The notes under the pieces are model-generated. The model saw only the letters and a program-made list of their open reading frames with translations. It did no database searches and was not told the origin of the DNA. A stretch of DNA of 64,000 nucleotides, from contig NZ_BAAACY010000078.1 of assembly GCF_039521925.1 (NCBI RefSeq), positions 31,955 through 95,954 on the forward strand. The letters are read 5' to 3'. Both the position numbers and the translations under genes were made by a program. The stretch is from Virgibacillus salarius. GTDB taxonomy: Bacteria > Bacillota > Bacilli > Bacillales > Amphibacillaceae. Within the stretch, counting starts at the first letter, position 1; the number at the start of each line of letters is the position of its first letter. Below are positions 24,460 through 33,064 of this stretch, piece by piece.

Positions 24460-25029
24460 ATGCGCTGGTTATCCTTTATTCTAATTATGCTTTTAATAAC
24501 AGGCTGCCAACCGAAAGATGAAAAGAGTAAAAGTGTTGATATGTATAATGCTTCTGGAGATATGCTCGGAACTATTACTTTTAATGAACAGTCAGGTGGC
24601 GTGAATCTTAAAGTAAAGCTTGAGGGTTTAGCTCCAGGATTCCATGGTATTCATATGCATGAATACGCTAAGTGTGAAGGCCCGGATTTTAAATCAGCAG
24701 GAAATCATTTTAATCCAGAGGGAAAAGAGCATGGACTCATGCATCCAGAGGGTGCTCATTTAGGAGATTTGCCAAATATTGAGGCAGATTCAGGAGGTTT
24801 GGTTGATGCAGATCTTATGCTTCCGGAAGCAACATTGTTGGATGGGAAAAATTCTCTGACAAGAGGGGATGGGACAGCTGTCATTGTTACAGAAGGAGAA
24901 GATGATGGAATGAGCCAACCTGGTGGTAATTCAGGCGAAAGAATTATATGCGGTACATTAACTAAAAACGAAAAACAAGAAGAATCTCCAACAGATCCTA
25001 CGCAATATAATGAAAAACAGGAAGAATAG
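24460..25029 (+). CDS. SodC-like lipoprotein lacking one copper ligand (YojM-like)
   Basis: Membrane-anchored relative of Cu/Zn superoxide dismutase, 189 residues. Signal peptide with lipobox LLITGC at residues 12-17. Metal residues align as follows: GIHMHEYAKC (the two copper His), SAGNHFNP (bridging His), EHGLMHP and GAHLGDLP (zinc His, His and Asp). The Arg of GERIICG is present. The fourth copper ligand, normally His in a VxHxGxDD segment, is Thr here (AVIVTEGEDD). B. subtilis YojM also lacks copper ligands and is inactive. Zn binding probably persists; dismutase activity is doubtful. The C-terminus ends in a short EEK/QEE-rich tail. Confidence 0.88.
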   Translation: MRWLSFILIMLLITGCQPKDEKSKSVDMYNASGDMLGTITFNEQSGGVNLKVKLEGLAPGFHGIHMHEYAKCEGPDFKSAGNHFNPEGKEHGLMHPEGAHLGDLPNIEADSGGLVDADLMLPEATLLDGKNSLTRGDGTAVIVTEGEDDGMSQPGGNSGERIICGTLTKNEKQEESPTDPTQYNEKQEE

Positions 25030-25333
25030 AGGACGAGACAAAAGATAAAGAAACTCCGAACCGTAATCCGTATACGGTTATAACCGGATTACAGTTCGGA
25101 ATATTCATTTATATGGTGACGTATCTAAGCGAAAGGAATGGCGAAAATAGTGTAAATCTAGCAGAGGCAATATGGATGACTTCTGCAGATCCGCAAATGT
25201 CCGAAGAGCGGCACTGCTAAGCAGCTTCTAAGTTAGCGTGTTAGCTGGACCTGTGGAAAGGATTACCATACTTCAGTTTACAATAGTATGACCATTCGAC
25301 TTGCAAATTCTCTGTTTAGCACAAACTCATTAA
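25030..25333 (+). repeat. partial family C-like element in the sodC-patB gap
   Basis: This 304-base stretch has no gene. It begins with GACGAGACAAAAGATAAAG, resembling the left end of the element at 22889. A hairpin follows at 25056-25070/25085-25099 (15 pairs, one mismatch), with CCGAAC/GTTCGG at its base, which could terminate sodC. The rest (25130-25270) looks structured but is not assigned. The right inverted end seen in copy 1 is not found. Confidence 0.5.
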
Positions 25334-26503
25334 TTATCTATTTTTTACAGCAGAAATGATTCGCTGCACTCCTTCTTCGAGGGTTGCTCGAGGGCAAGCG
25401 ATATTAATGCGCATGAAAGTATCGCCTTCTTGTCCATAATCAACTCCCGTATTTAAGCCTACCTTTGCTTTTTTTATCATAAACGATTTGAGTTCTTTAT
25501 GATCTAGCTTTAACGCACTACAGTCAATCCATAATAAGTAGGTTCCTTCAGAATCGATAACTTTTAATTCTGGTGTATGTTCTTCAAACATCTCCTTTAC
25601 ATACGTTTGGTGATTTTTTAAAAGATGCCGAAGCTCCTCAAGCCAACTTTCACCATGTGTATAAGCTGCCTCTAATGCAGTATTTCCCATTGTATTAAGC
25701 ATATTAACACCTTGCTTAGCAAATTGAGCATCTAGTAATTCCCTTTTTTCTTTATTAGAAGTCACGACATAAGATGCTTGTAAACCAGCAAGATTAAATG
25801 TTTTGGATGGGGACATACAAGTTATGGTTTGTTCGGCGACTTCCTCAGAAAGTGACGCAATCGGTATATGCACTTCACCAGGGAATGTAAGATCTCCATG
25901 AATTTCATCAGAAATAATTAGAACATTGTGCTTCATACATAAACGAGCTAGCTCAGTTAATTCATCTTTTTTCCAAACTCGTCCTACTGGATTGTGCGGG
26001 GAGCAAAGAATAAACGCTTTAACTCCTTGTTTTAGTTTCTCTTCAAAGTCAGCAAAATCAATTTGATAATAATTGTTTTTATAGATGAGTGGGTTCTTCA
26101 CAATCTCTCTTTGGTGACTTTCTATTACCTTATAAAAAGGCGTATACACAGGAGTTTGTATAATAATTTTATCTCCAGGCTCTGTAAAAGCTTGTACTGC
26201 CATATGTAGGCTTGTAACAACACCAGGACTAAATGATAGCCATTGCTGTTTGATATTCCATTGATGTCTTTGTGATAACCATTTAAGTATAGAATTCTTG
26301 ACTTCATCATCAATCACCGTATAGCCGTATATACCATGCTGTGCTCGTTCAATTAAAGCTTGATTTACTTGTTCAGGAGCTTTAAAGTCCATATCTGCTA
26401 CCCACATTGGTAATACATCTTCTGTTTGAAACATTGGTTTAAGCATATCCCATTTAACCGAACGTGTATTCTTTCTATTATGTTGCAAATCAAATATTCC
26501 CAT
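25334..26503 (-). CDS. patB: PatB, PLP-dependent C-S lyase (MalY/PatB family)
   Basis: Cystathionine beta-lyase type aminotransferase-fold enzyme, 389 residues. It cleaves cystathionine to homocysteine, pyruvate and ammonia. PLP is held by Lys in CMSPSKTFNLAGLQ (about residue 230); LPMWVADMDFKAP at the N-terminus and SPHNPVGRVW (about residue 165) are family signatures. The start ATG 26503 follows AGGAGGT. It lies near kapB as in B. subtilis, where patB neighbours kinB-kapB. No SAM or S-box element precedes it. Confidence 0.9.
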   Translation of the reverse strand: MGIFDLQHNRKNTRSVKWDMLKPMFQTEDVLPMWVADMDFKAPEQVNQALIERAQHGIYGYTVIDDEVKNSILKWLSQRHQWNIKQQWLSFSPGVVTSLHMAVQAFTEPGDKIIIQTPVYTPFYKVIESHQREIVKNPLIYKNNYYQIDFADFEEKLKQGVKAFILCSPHNPVGRVWKKDELTELARLCMKHNVLIISDEIHGDLTFPGEVHIPIASLSEEVAEQTITCMSPSKTFNLAGLQASYVVTSNKEKRELLDAQFAKQGVNMLNTMGNTALEAAYTHGESWLEELRHLLKNHQTYVKEMFEEHTPELKVIDSEGTYLLWIDCSALKLDHKELKSFMIKKAKVGLNTGVDYGQEGDTFMRINIACPRATLEEGVQRIISAVKNR

Positions 26504-26618
26504 TTGTGACCTCCTAGCTATTTATTTTTTATAGTATAACATTTCTTTCACTATACTTCTTATAATTAAACTAAAGAAATATGCCTTTTTAACAGGGGAG
26601 TAAACGAAGATTTATCCA

Positions 26619-26647
26619 TAAAAAAAGCAAAGCGATATCGCTTTGCT
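26619..26647 (-). terminator. terminator of pgi
   Basis: A palindromic stem AGCAAAGCGATATCGCTTTGCT (22 bases, written here only by ends: 26626-26647). On the minus strand it is followed by TTTTTTTA. It lies 90 bases after the pgi stop. Confidence 0.8.
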
Positions 26648-26737
26648 TACAGGGGGAATACGAGAAAGTCTTACATTTGATAGTATACCCTGTTAAATAG
26701 AAATTTAAACCTAAATTGGTAAGTTTTTTGGAAAGCA

Positions 26738-28084
26738 CTATAATCTTGATTCTAACTGTTCTTTTTCATCTTCGTAGCCAGGTTTTCCTAGTAGGGCAAA
26801 CATATTTCTTTTGTAAGCCTCAACTCCAGGCTGATCAAATGGATTAACACCAAGTAGATAGCCACTTATGGCACACGCCTTTTCAAAAAAGTAAACCAAA
26901 TAACCAAATGTATATGCATCGAGCTTTGGTATCTCTACAATTAAGTTAGGTACATTGCCATCAGTGTGTGCTAATAATGTGCCTTGAAAGGCTTTGTCAT
27001 TTATTTCATGAATCGTTTTACTTGCTAAATAATTCAGGCCATCTAAATTATCTTCTTCCGCTTCTACCGTAATATCATATTTGGACTCATTTACGTGTAA
27101 TACTGTTTCGAATAAATTACGACGACCTTCCTGTACATACTGACCAAGTGAATGCAAATCGGTAGAGAAATTTGCAGAAGATGGATATATCCCTTTATTA
27201 TCTTTTCCTTCACTTTCTCCAAAAAGCTGCTTCCACCATTCAGCAAAATAATGAAGGTTTGGCTCGTAGTTAATAAGCATTTCTGTCGTTTTTCCTTTGT
27301 TGTATAGAATGTTACGAACTGCTGCATATTGATAACTAGGATTATTCTTGATTGATGGTTCTGCTAAATCGTTCATGGCTGCATGAGCACCGTTCATCAT
27401 GTTATCAATAGAAATGCCGCTAACAGCAATAGGAAGCAAACCAACGGCTGTCAAAACGGAGTAACGACCACCAACGGCATCAGGGATCACGAAGGTCTCA
27501 TAACCAGCTTGATCAGCGGAAGTTTTTAAAGCACCCTTCTCTTTATCCGTTGTAGCATAAATTCTGTCTTTTGCAGCTTCCTCACCATATTTTTCTTCTA
27601 ATATTTTTTTGAAAATCCGAAAAGCAATGGCTGGTTCTGTTGTTGTTCCACTCTTGGAAATTACATTAATAGAGAAATCCTTATCTCTTAAAACATCCAT
27701 TAATTCATGAATATAGGTTGAACTCATATGATGCCCAACGAAGATAATATGCGGCGCATCGATTTCTTGCTTCGATAAGTAGCTTTGAAAAGAATGATTA
27801 AGCATTTCAAGTGCAGCTCGAGCACCTAAGTAAGAGCCACCAATCCCAATGACTAATAATACATCTGAATCTTCGCGGATTTTTTTAGCACTTGCTTTAA
27901 TTCGAGCAAATTCTTGCTTATCATACGTTTCAGGTAAATTAACCCAACCGAGAAAGTCGTTTCCTGCACCCGTTTTTTCATGTATGGCATGATGTGCAGC
28001 ATTTACGGCACCTTCTAGATTATCTATTTCCTGTTCATTAAAAAAAGCAAAAGCCTTCTTGTAATTAAATGTTACATGTGTCAT
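26738..28084 (-). CDS. pgi: glucose-6-phosphate isomerase
   Basis: Interconverts glucose-6-phosphate and fructose-6-phosphate. 448 residues from ATG 28084 (GAAGGAGG upstream; the ORF reaches 28123 without an RBS). Visible are LLVIGIGGSYLGARAALE (phosphoglucose isomerase site, residues about 72-90), NVISKSGTTTEPAIAFR (about 138-154) and the C-terminal EACAISGYLLGVNPFDQPGVE with active-site Gln/Lys. Standard Bacillus-type length. Confidence 0.95.
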   Translation of the reverse strand: MTHVTFNYKKAFAFFNEQEIDNLEGAVNAAHHAIHEKTGAGNDFLGWVNLPETYDKQEFARIKASAKKIREDSDVLLVIGIGGSYLGARAALEMLNHSFQSYLSKQEIDAPHIIFVGHHMSSTYIHELMDVLRDKDFSINVISKSGTTTEPAIAFRIFKKILEEKYGEEAAKDRIYATTDKEKGALKTSADQAGYETFVIPDAVGGRYSVLTAVGLLPIAVSGISIDNMMNGAHAAMNDLAEPSIKNNPSYQYAAVRNILYNKGKTTEMLINYEPNLHYFAEWWKQLFGESEGKDNKGIYPSSANFSTDLHSLGQYVQEGRRNLFETVLHVNESKYDITVEAEEDNLDGLNYLASKTIHEINDKAFQGTLLAHTDGNVPNLIVEIPKLDAYTFGYLVYFFEKACAISGYLLGVNPFDQPGVEAYKRNMFALLGKPGYEDEKEQLESRL

Positions 28085-28227
28085 CTTATTTCCTCCTTCA
28101 TCAGCACTTTCAAACCTGTACATAACTTACTTTACCCAAGTGATGTTATGAAATCAAGAAAGACACTGTATAGATTTTTATAAGATGCATAAGCTAAGGT
28201 GAATAAAAGAGAAAAGGAGGGTAAATG

Positions 28228-28467
28228 ATGAATGGATTACAACGTACCGCTTTAGCAATTACAATCATTGGTGCAATTAACTGGGGCTTAATTGGTTTAT
28301 TTCAATTTGATTTAGTAGCAGCTATCTTTGGTGGTGAGCAAAGTGCTGCTTTCGCGCGTGTGATTTATACATTGGTAGGTATAAGCGGCCTAGTATTGCT
28401 ACCTTTATTATTTAAAACGGATGAAGCATTTGCAGATCAACGTGAGCCTGGGAGGGCTGACAGTTAA
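28228..28467 (+). CDS. yuzA: YuzA, DUF378 membrane protein
   Basis: A 79-residue protein with two spans: TALAITIIGAINWGLIGLFQF (residues about 7-27, carrying the family motif GAxNWGLIG) and VIYTLVGISGLVLLPLLF. ATG 28228 lies 7 bases after AAAAGGAGG; the adjacent ATG 28225 is also possible. DUF378 proteins are widespread and of unknown function. Monocistronic, closed by the bidirectional terminator 28471-28504. Confidence 0.85.
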   Translation: MNGLQRTALAITIIGAINWGLIGLFQFDLVAAIFGGEQSAAFARVIYTLVGISGLVLLPLLFKTDEAFADQREPGRADS

Positions 28468-28470
28468 ATA

Positions 28471-28504
28471 ATAAGGCAAACTCGTACGATTGAGTTTGCC
28501 TTAT
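28471..28504 (+). terminator. bidirectional terminator between yuzA and yugI
   Basis: ATAAGGCAAACTC (28471-28483) pairs with GAGTTTGCCTTAT (28492-28504). The right arm overlaps the yugI 3' end. Confidence 0.8.
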
Positions 28505-28506
28505 CA

Positions 28507-28881
28507 TTATTTACTATAATTACCTTCTGATTGCTTGATCCATTCTTCAAGCTTATCTTTTAGTGTATTAAAACCTGCAGAATCATTATCTGTATGTTTT
28601 GCTTGTACCTTCTGAGGCTTCGCTTGCTTCTTTGGAGCTTCCTCTGTTGCGCGGATAGACAATGAAACCTTGTTTTTTTCTTCATCAACTTGTAAAACCT
28701 TTACCTTTACTTCATCACCGATAGATAAGTGCTCATTAATATCTTTTACATATCCATGTGTAACTTCAGATATGTGAACAAGACCTTGAACCTCGTCATC
28801 AAGTGCCACAAAAGCACCATATGGTTGAATTCCTGTAACTTTTCCATCTAAAATTTGACCATTCTCAAATTTGTTTGTCAT
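28507..28881 (-). CDS. yugI: YugI, S1-domain RNA-binding protein (general stress protein 13 type)
   Basis: One S1 RNA-binding domain (residues about 6-78: GQILDGKVTGIQPYGAFVALDD, GLVHISEVTHGYVKDI and VKVKVLQVDEEKNKVSLSIRA), then a Lys/Gln-rich linker and a short C-terminal helix. 124 residues from ATG 28881 (AGGAG upstream; the TTG at 28890 is less likely). In B. subtilis GSP13 associates with ribosomes and is sigma-B induced. It is divergent from yugN. Confidence 0.9.
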   Translation of the reverse strand: MTNKFENGQILDGKVTGIQPYGAFVALDDEVQGLVHISEVTHGYVKDINEHLSIGDEVKVKVLQVDEEKNKVSLSIRATEEAPKKQAKPQKVQAKHTDNDSAGFNTLKDKLEEWIKQSEGNYSK

Positions 28882-28997
28882 GCTGAACAACTCCTATACC
28901 ATTATTCGATTCATTTTACACAATAAAATATTTTAGCATAATAATTAACATGTGGCAAAACATATTAAAGATAACGCTGATGAAAGGGTGATTTATA

Positions 28998-29408
28998 TTG
29001 GTACCACTAGAATCAAAATTGGAAAACAAAATTTATTCTTTATTTGTACTTGAGGAATTGTTAAAGCCTGAAGGATTTGTAATTGGTTCAAATTGGGATT
29101 ATGAGAAAGGATTTTTTGATTTAAAAATAGATGATCAAGGAACTTACTATTTTTTGCGAATACCATTTTATGCAGTGCAAGGTTCCTTAGATTACCCAGG
29201 TGTTACTGTCCGATTGGAAAAACCGTTTTTATTAGCACATCAATATCAGAAAGGCTACGATGAAAGCGGATCTGCAGGAGCTTTTCAAGGCACATTTAAT
29301 CAGTTTCAAGCTCCAACAGATCCTGACGCTGAAGTTCCAGAAGCGTATATAACTACTGGTAAAGAACTAATGAAAAGAGTTGAGGACTTAATCATTCCAA
29401 GGGATTAG
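28998..29408 (+). CDS. yugN: YugN-like family protein
   Basis: A 136-residue cytosolic protein with TTG start (AAAGGG 9 bases upstream). Family features are EGFVIGSNWDYEKGFFDLKIDD (residues about 26-47), YYFLRIPFYAVQGSLD, VRLEKPFLLAHQYQKG and an ITTGKELMKRVEDL helix. The function is unknown. Its 3' end overlaps the convergent yugO gene by 21 bases, so no terminator separates the two. Confidence 0.85.
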   Translation: MVPLESKLENKIYSLFVLEELLKPEGFVIGSNWDYEKGFFDLKIDDQGTYYFLRIPFYAVQGSLDYPGVTVRLEKPFLLAHQYQKGYDESGSAGAFQGTFNQFQAPTDPDAEVPEAYITTGKELMKRVEDLIIPRD

Positions 29409-30392
29409 TCCGATGAGTACATCGTCTTTTTTTAGGATAAATTTTGATGTTGGATTGATATAATAGGTGCTATTTCGAATAATACCTAATAAAATCTGTT
29501 GGCTCTTCCGATGAATGGCGGCTGCCTCTCCAAAGGATACATTCTCCAATTCTTCTGGTAATGTAGCATGATGAAATTGTTGAGTTGTTAAGATATGATA
29601 AATATCCTCAAATGGTCTCGCCTTGGTTTCTCTAGATAACTCATGGTAAAAAAGAGCACTGGTGAAATCATTAGATCTTAAAATGGTTGTTGCGCCGGCA
29701 CGATGTGCATTGTCTATTTGTATAGAAGAAAGTATTTCCACTATGATCGGAATTTTAGCGTTATTTCCTCTAATAGCAACGGCTGTAAGGATAGAATGAT
29801 TATCTGCATCCCTTTCCTTTTTAGTGATATCTGCAGTAATTAATACACGTTCTGCTAGTTTTATATTTGCCTTTTCTAATATACGGTCCTCTGAAGGATC
29901 ACCTTGTATAAAGTGTACCGGATAATCTGGAAAAGAAACATGGTCCAAGGTTGTATCAATTAGAACCATGCGGATATGCACGGAAGATGTTGAAATAATT
30001 TCAATTAATTGTCTGGTCCTCTCGTTCCATCCGATTAAAATTAAATGGTTACTACCTTTAAAAGGGAGTTTACCTTGTGCAAGGTCCTTTTCGTGTTGAA
30101 TTGTTGCAGCAGATAAAGAGGTTATATAGAAAGCAATTAACCCACCGCCAGTCAAGATTAAACAAATTGCAACGATCTTTCCGGTTGCGGTTAACGGTAC
30201 AAAGTCTCCGTAACCCACCGTGGCTCCAGTTACAAATGCCCACCATACGCCATCAAATATGCTTGGGAATTGCGTTGGCTCTACGATATGGATTAGGCCA
30301 CCAAAAAGAAACATAAGCAAAAATATAACTACAAGTAGTCTAATAAAAATAGGCAGTCTGAAGTAGATTTGTTTAAAAATTCGAATGCTCAT
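29388..30392 (-). CDS. yugO: YugO, K+ channel with RCK domain
   Basis: Two-span potassium channel, 334 residues from ATG 30392 (AGGTGACC upstream). Span 1 is LLVVIFLLMFLFGGLIHIV; the pore and selectivity filter read TGATVGYGDFVP (about residues 60-71); span 2 is IVAICLILTGGGLIAFYITS. The rest is a cytosolic RCK/TrkA-N domain: HLILIGWNERTRQLIEI, IHFIQGDPSED and a TrkA-C-like tail. In B. subtilis YugO mediates K+ release in biofilm electrical signalling. In B. subtilis yugO is followed by mstX/yugM-type genes; here the order is different. Confidence 0.9.
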   Translation of the reverse strand: MSIRIFKQIYFRLPIFIRLLVVIFLLMFLFGGLIHIVEPTQFPSIFDGVWWAFVTGATVGYGDFVPLTATGKIVAICLILTGGGLIAFYITSLSAATIQHEKDLAQGKLPFKGSNHLILIGWNERTRQLIEIISTSSVHIRMVLIDTTLDHVSFPDYPVHFIQGDPSEDRILEKANIKLAERVLITADITKKERDADNHSILTAVAIRGNNAKIPIIVEILSSIQIDNAHRAGATTILRSNDFTSALFYHELSRETKARPFEDIYHILTTQQFHHATLPEELENVSFGEAAAIHRKSQQILLGIIRNSTYYINPTSKFILKKDDVLIGLIPWND

Positions 30393-30521
30393 AACGGTCA
30401 CCTGTCCCCAAAAATACACGATTCAACGTAGTTTTTTACTCTTATACTCTCCATTATGGACAGGCTTCGCTAATTATAATCTCCAATAGGACAACGGATT
30501 AACACAGCTATGTTAACTGAA

Positions 30522-31088
30522 TCACTGATTAACTTCTATTTTTTGCAGTGTTTCTTTTAAACTTTGGTATACATCAGTCCAAAAAGAAGTACGGTTTCGA
30601 TAAGACTTTGTCATAAAGAGGATCATTTCATCAAATTTTACTTTATAATCTGTAGACTCTTTGCTAGGTAATTCGCTTCGAGATTTTTCTACAAAGGATT
30701 GAATTGCTGACGCTCTCGGCCCCCATTTGGCAACTTCATTGCCATTTTTGTCGATAAAAATGAAGATGGGGATGGAGCGAGATTTACCGTTGGTTAAGTA
30801 TTCATCCATCAGTTCCAGGTTTTTATCTCGATGTAATAAACGAACATCAATTTGGGCTACTTCCGCAATATGTAATAAAATAGGGATGTTCAACATAGCA
30901 TCGCCACACCAGTCTTCCGTTAAAACAATTACACGTAAATTTTTCTTTTTTACGCTTGCAAAAAACTCCTCATCAGCTGGTAAGGAGAAATGATCATAAA
31001 TATGTAATAAGTTTTCTTGATGCTGTTCCATTGTTTCAATATATGTGTCAGGTGAAATACCAATATTATACCATTGATTTAAGTCCAT
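30522..31088 (-). CDS. thioredoxin-fold protein with single active-site cysteine
   Basis: A 188-residue cytosolic thioredoxin-like protein. ATG 31088 has GAAGGAGAG 8 bases upstream; the ORF reaches 31106 without one. The redox loop is VLTEDWCGDAMLN (about residues 55-67): the first Cys of CXXC is present, the second is Asp/Ala. The cis-proline region SRSIPIFIFIDKNG is at about 103. C-terminal helices RTSFWTDVYQSLKETL are typical of the YtpP/YbbN-like Bacillus thioredoxin-family proteins. Possible monothiol redox role; not assigned. Confidence 0.78.
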   Translation of the reverse strand: MDLNQWYNIGISPDTYIETMEQHQENLLHIYDHFSLPADEEFFASVKKKNLRVIVLTEDWCGDAMLNIPILLHIAEVAQIDVRLLHRDKNLELMDEYLTNGKSRSIPIFIFIDKNGNEVAKWGPRASAIQSFVEKSRSELPSKESTDYKVKFDEMILFMTKSYRNRTSFWTDVYQSLKETLQKIEVNQ

Positions 31089-31115
31089 CGATTTTCTCTC
31101 CTTCAAATCTTTTTA

Positions 31116-31300
31116 TCCCCCATATAACTGGCAGTAAGCCCCCCACATCAAGCAATACAGTAAAACCAATATTGTTAAGTAAGGGATCAATTGCCCGTAA
31201 ATGTCCGATTGGTTCTAGGGCCTTTAGGTCATACCCTTTTGGTACTACCAATCCGTGTGGGATACACAAAATCCCCACAGATTGAAGTTTCACTTTATTA
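31116..31300 (-). repeat. repeat family B, copy 2
   Basis: About 185 bases similar to 24209-24390. On the minus strand it contains an uninterrupted 75-codon frame that also covers the neighbouring gene start; its text is specific to the repeat rather than a protein family I know. It has internal inverted repeats, for example GTGGGGAT/ATCCCCAC-like arms at the TTGAAGTTTCAC end. Confidence 0.78.
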
Positions 31301-31408
31301 AAGTGTACACATAGTTATTATACGCGTAAACAAAAGTGCTCTTCATCGAATTTTTTGCTATCATAATAGTAGTACATCATCAAGTTATCGAATAAGGAGG
31401 AAAATAGA

Positions 31409-32470
31409 GTGGTATTAGCAAACCAAGATTTTTTATTAAATTTATTACAAACACCATCACCATCAAGTAGTGAAATGGAAATACAAAAAAAGTGGATACA
31501 GTATGTAAAAGAATTTGCTGACGAAATTAGAACGGATCATGCTGGAAACGCGATTGGTGTACTAAATCCAGATGCACCTTTTAAAGTATTACTTGCAGGT
31601 CATTGTGATGAAATTGCACTTGTGATTAACCGCATTGATGATCAAGGGTTTTTACATTTTGATCAAATGGGAGGCATTAATCCAAAAGCGGCTGTTGGAA
31701 TGAAAGTTACTGTTTTAGGCTATCAGCAAACGATTACGGGTGTAATCGGTGTAAATGCTCAGCATCACGGTGGATTAAAGAATGATTTCAGCTTGGAAGA
31801 TTTATTTATTGATTGTGGGTACAAAACGAAGGAAGAGGCTGAACAACATATCCAAATAGGAGATTTAGTTGTTTACAATACAAAACCAGAGATTTTAAGT
31901 GATAGATACGTTTCTGGCCGAGGACTTGATAATCGAACGGGCGCATTTATAGTGGCTGAGGTTTTAAAAGGGTTAAAGGAACGAGGCTGTGAGGTTGGTG
32001 TCTATGCAGCAAGTACGGTTAATGAAGAGACAAATATGGGCGGAGCCTATTTTGCAGCTGCGGGAGTTGCACCAGATATGGCAATCGCTTGTGATGTTAC
32101 TTTTGCTACAGATTATCCAGGAGTGAATAAAAATAAATATGGTGATGTCCGACTAGAGGGTGGACCAGTTCTTGCTAAAGGGGCGCCGATTAATAGGAAA
32201 ATAAATCAATGGTTAGAAAGAGCCGCGAAGCAGTTAAAGATAAATGTACAATATGAGCTTACACCAAGAATGACAGGTACAGATGCAGATAAAATGAGAT
32301 TAACCGGTAAAGGGGTTCCTGTGTCTTTAGTGTCGTTACCTTTACGCTATATGCACTCCCCTGTAGAAACGTCTAGCTTGAAAGATATGGAACAAGAAAT
32401 TGAATTATTAGTTACGATGATTGCTTCTCTAACTGGAAATGAAAGTTTAAACCCATTAGATGAAGATTAA
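31409..32470 (+). CDS. M42 family metallopeptidase (glutamyl aminopeptidase-like)
   Basis: Cytosolic di-zinc aminopeptidase, 353 residues, GTG start with AAGGAGG 8 bases upstream. Metal and catalytic residues: His in LLAGHCDEIAL (about residue 66), Asp in GRGLDNRTG (about 175), the Glu pair in STVNEETNMGG (about 210), Asp in CDVTF (about 230) and His in YMHSPVE (about 316). M42 enzymes assemble into tetrahedral dodecamers and trim peptides. Substrate preference cannot be seen. Terminator: 32744-32784 or earlier. Confidence 0.92.
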   Translation: MVLANQDFLLNLLQTPSPSSSEMEIQKKWIQYVKEFADEIRTDHAGNAIGVLNPDAPFKVLLAGHCDEIALVINRIDDQGFLHFDQMGGINPKAAVGMKVTVLGYQQTITGVIGVNAQHHGGLKNDFSLEDLFIDCGYKTKEEAEQHIQIGDLVVYNTKPEILSDRYVSGRGLDNRTGAFIVAEVLKGLKERGCEVGVYAASTVNEETNMGGAYFAAAGVAPDMAIACDVTFATDYPGVNKNKYGDVRLEGGPVLAKGAPINRKINQWLERAAKQLKINVQYELTPRMTGTDADKMRLTGKGVPVSLVSLPLRYMHSPVETSSLKDMEQEIELLVTMIASLTGNESLNPLDED

Positions 32471-32630
32471 AGATATGTAGCTATCAGTAAGTGCGTATGG
32501 TTTCTGCATTATAACGCAAAGTTAACAATATTTCATTCTATAGGCCGAATTATTGTGCGAACATTAAGAATGTATCAAAAAATAAGAATTATTATCTATG
32601 GAATATTACAAAATAAAGTAATATAGTAGT

Positions 32631-32784
32631 ATGTTTTCTGTAATGAAGAAAACATCAATGTTAAAATAGGGATATGCCTAGGTAAATAGCTTCATTTTAG
32701 TGAAGCAGTTAACTGTTTTCTAGGCTGTAAAGTAATGGAAAGTAACCCCTCATTCCTTATCTTATAAGGAATGAGGGGTTTTTT
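32631..32784 (+). ncRNA. unidentified structured RNA ending in a strong terminator
   Basis: The 594-base gap between the M42 gene and bpr holds three consecutive hairpins: ATGTTTTC/GAAAACAT (32631-32638 with 32648-32655); GCCTAG/CTAGGC (32676-32681 with 32720-32725) enclosing GCTTCA/TGAAGC; and AACCCCTCATTCCTTAT paired to its complement ending at about 32780, with a T tract to 32784. It may be the M42 3' untranslated region or an independent small RNA. No known family is recognised. Between 32785 and 33064 I see only the bpr leader. Confidence 0.45.
32744..32784 (+). terminator. strong intrinsic terminator upstream of bpr
   Basis: A seventeen-pair stem (32744-32760 with 32764-32780) with a three-base loop is followed by TTTT. 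It isolates bpr from upstream transcription. Confidence 0.88.
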
Positions 32785-33064
32785 ATGAAGTTTTAGTAGG
32801 TGAAACATACGAATTAATACCTATGAAAAGTTGATGAAAAAATATTACTAATCTACCAATTTTGAAAATTCAGCTTTTGTTCGACTTGATTCGACATTAT
32901 TTTATCTAGTTAATCTACTATACTTGCTGTAACAACTTAGATTTTTCTGGAGGCACCACTGTCAGTTGAGAACCAAATTTTCAAGGGGGGAGGCAGAAGG
33001 TGTTTTTAATTTGTTGGTTCTTGTCTGCATCAGAATGTGTCAAAAATTGAGGGGAGGAATAGCT

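Noticed and set aside
31066..31293. 75-codon minus-strand frame before the M42 gene
   Set aside because: Made of repeat family B plus the start of the thioredoxin-like gene; treated as a by-product pending a codon-bias test across copies.
32631..32784. known riboswitch classes (c-di-GMP, c-di-AMP, preQ1, fluoride) before bpr
   Set aside because: None of their conserved core blocks could be found.
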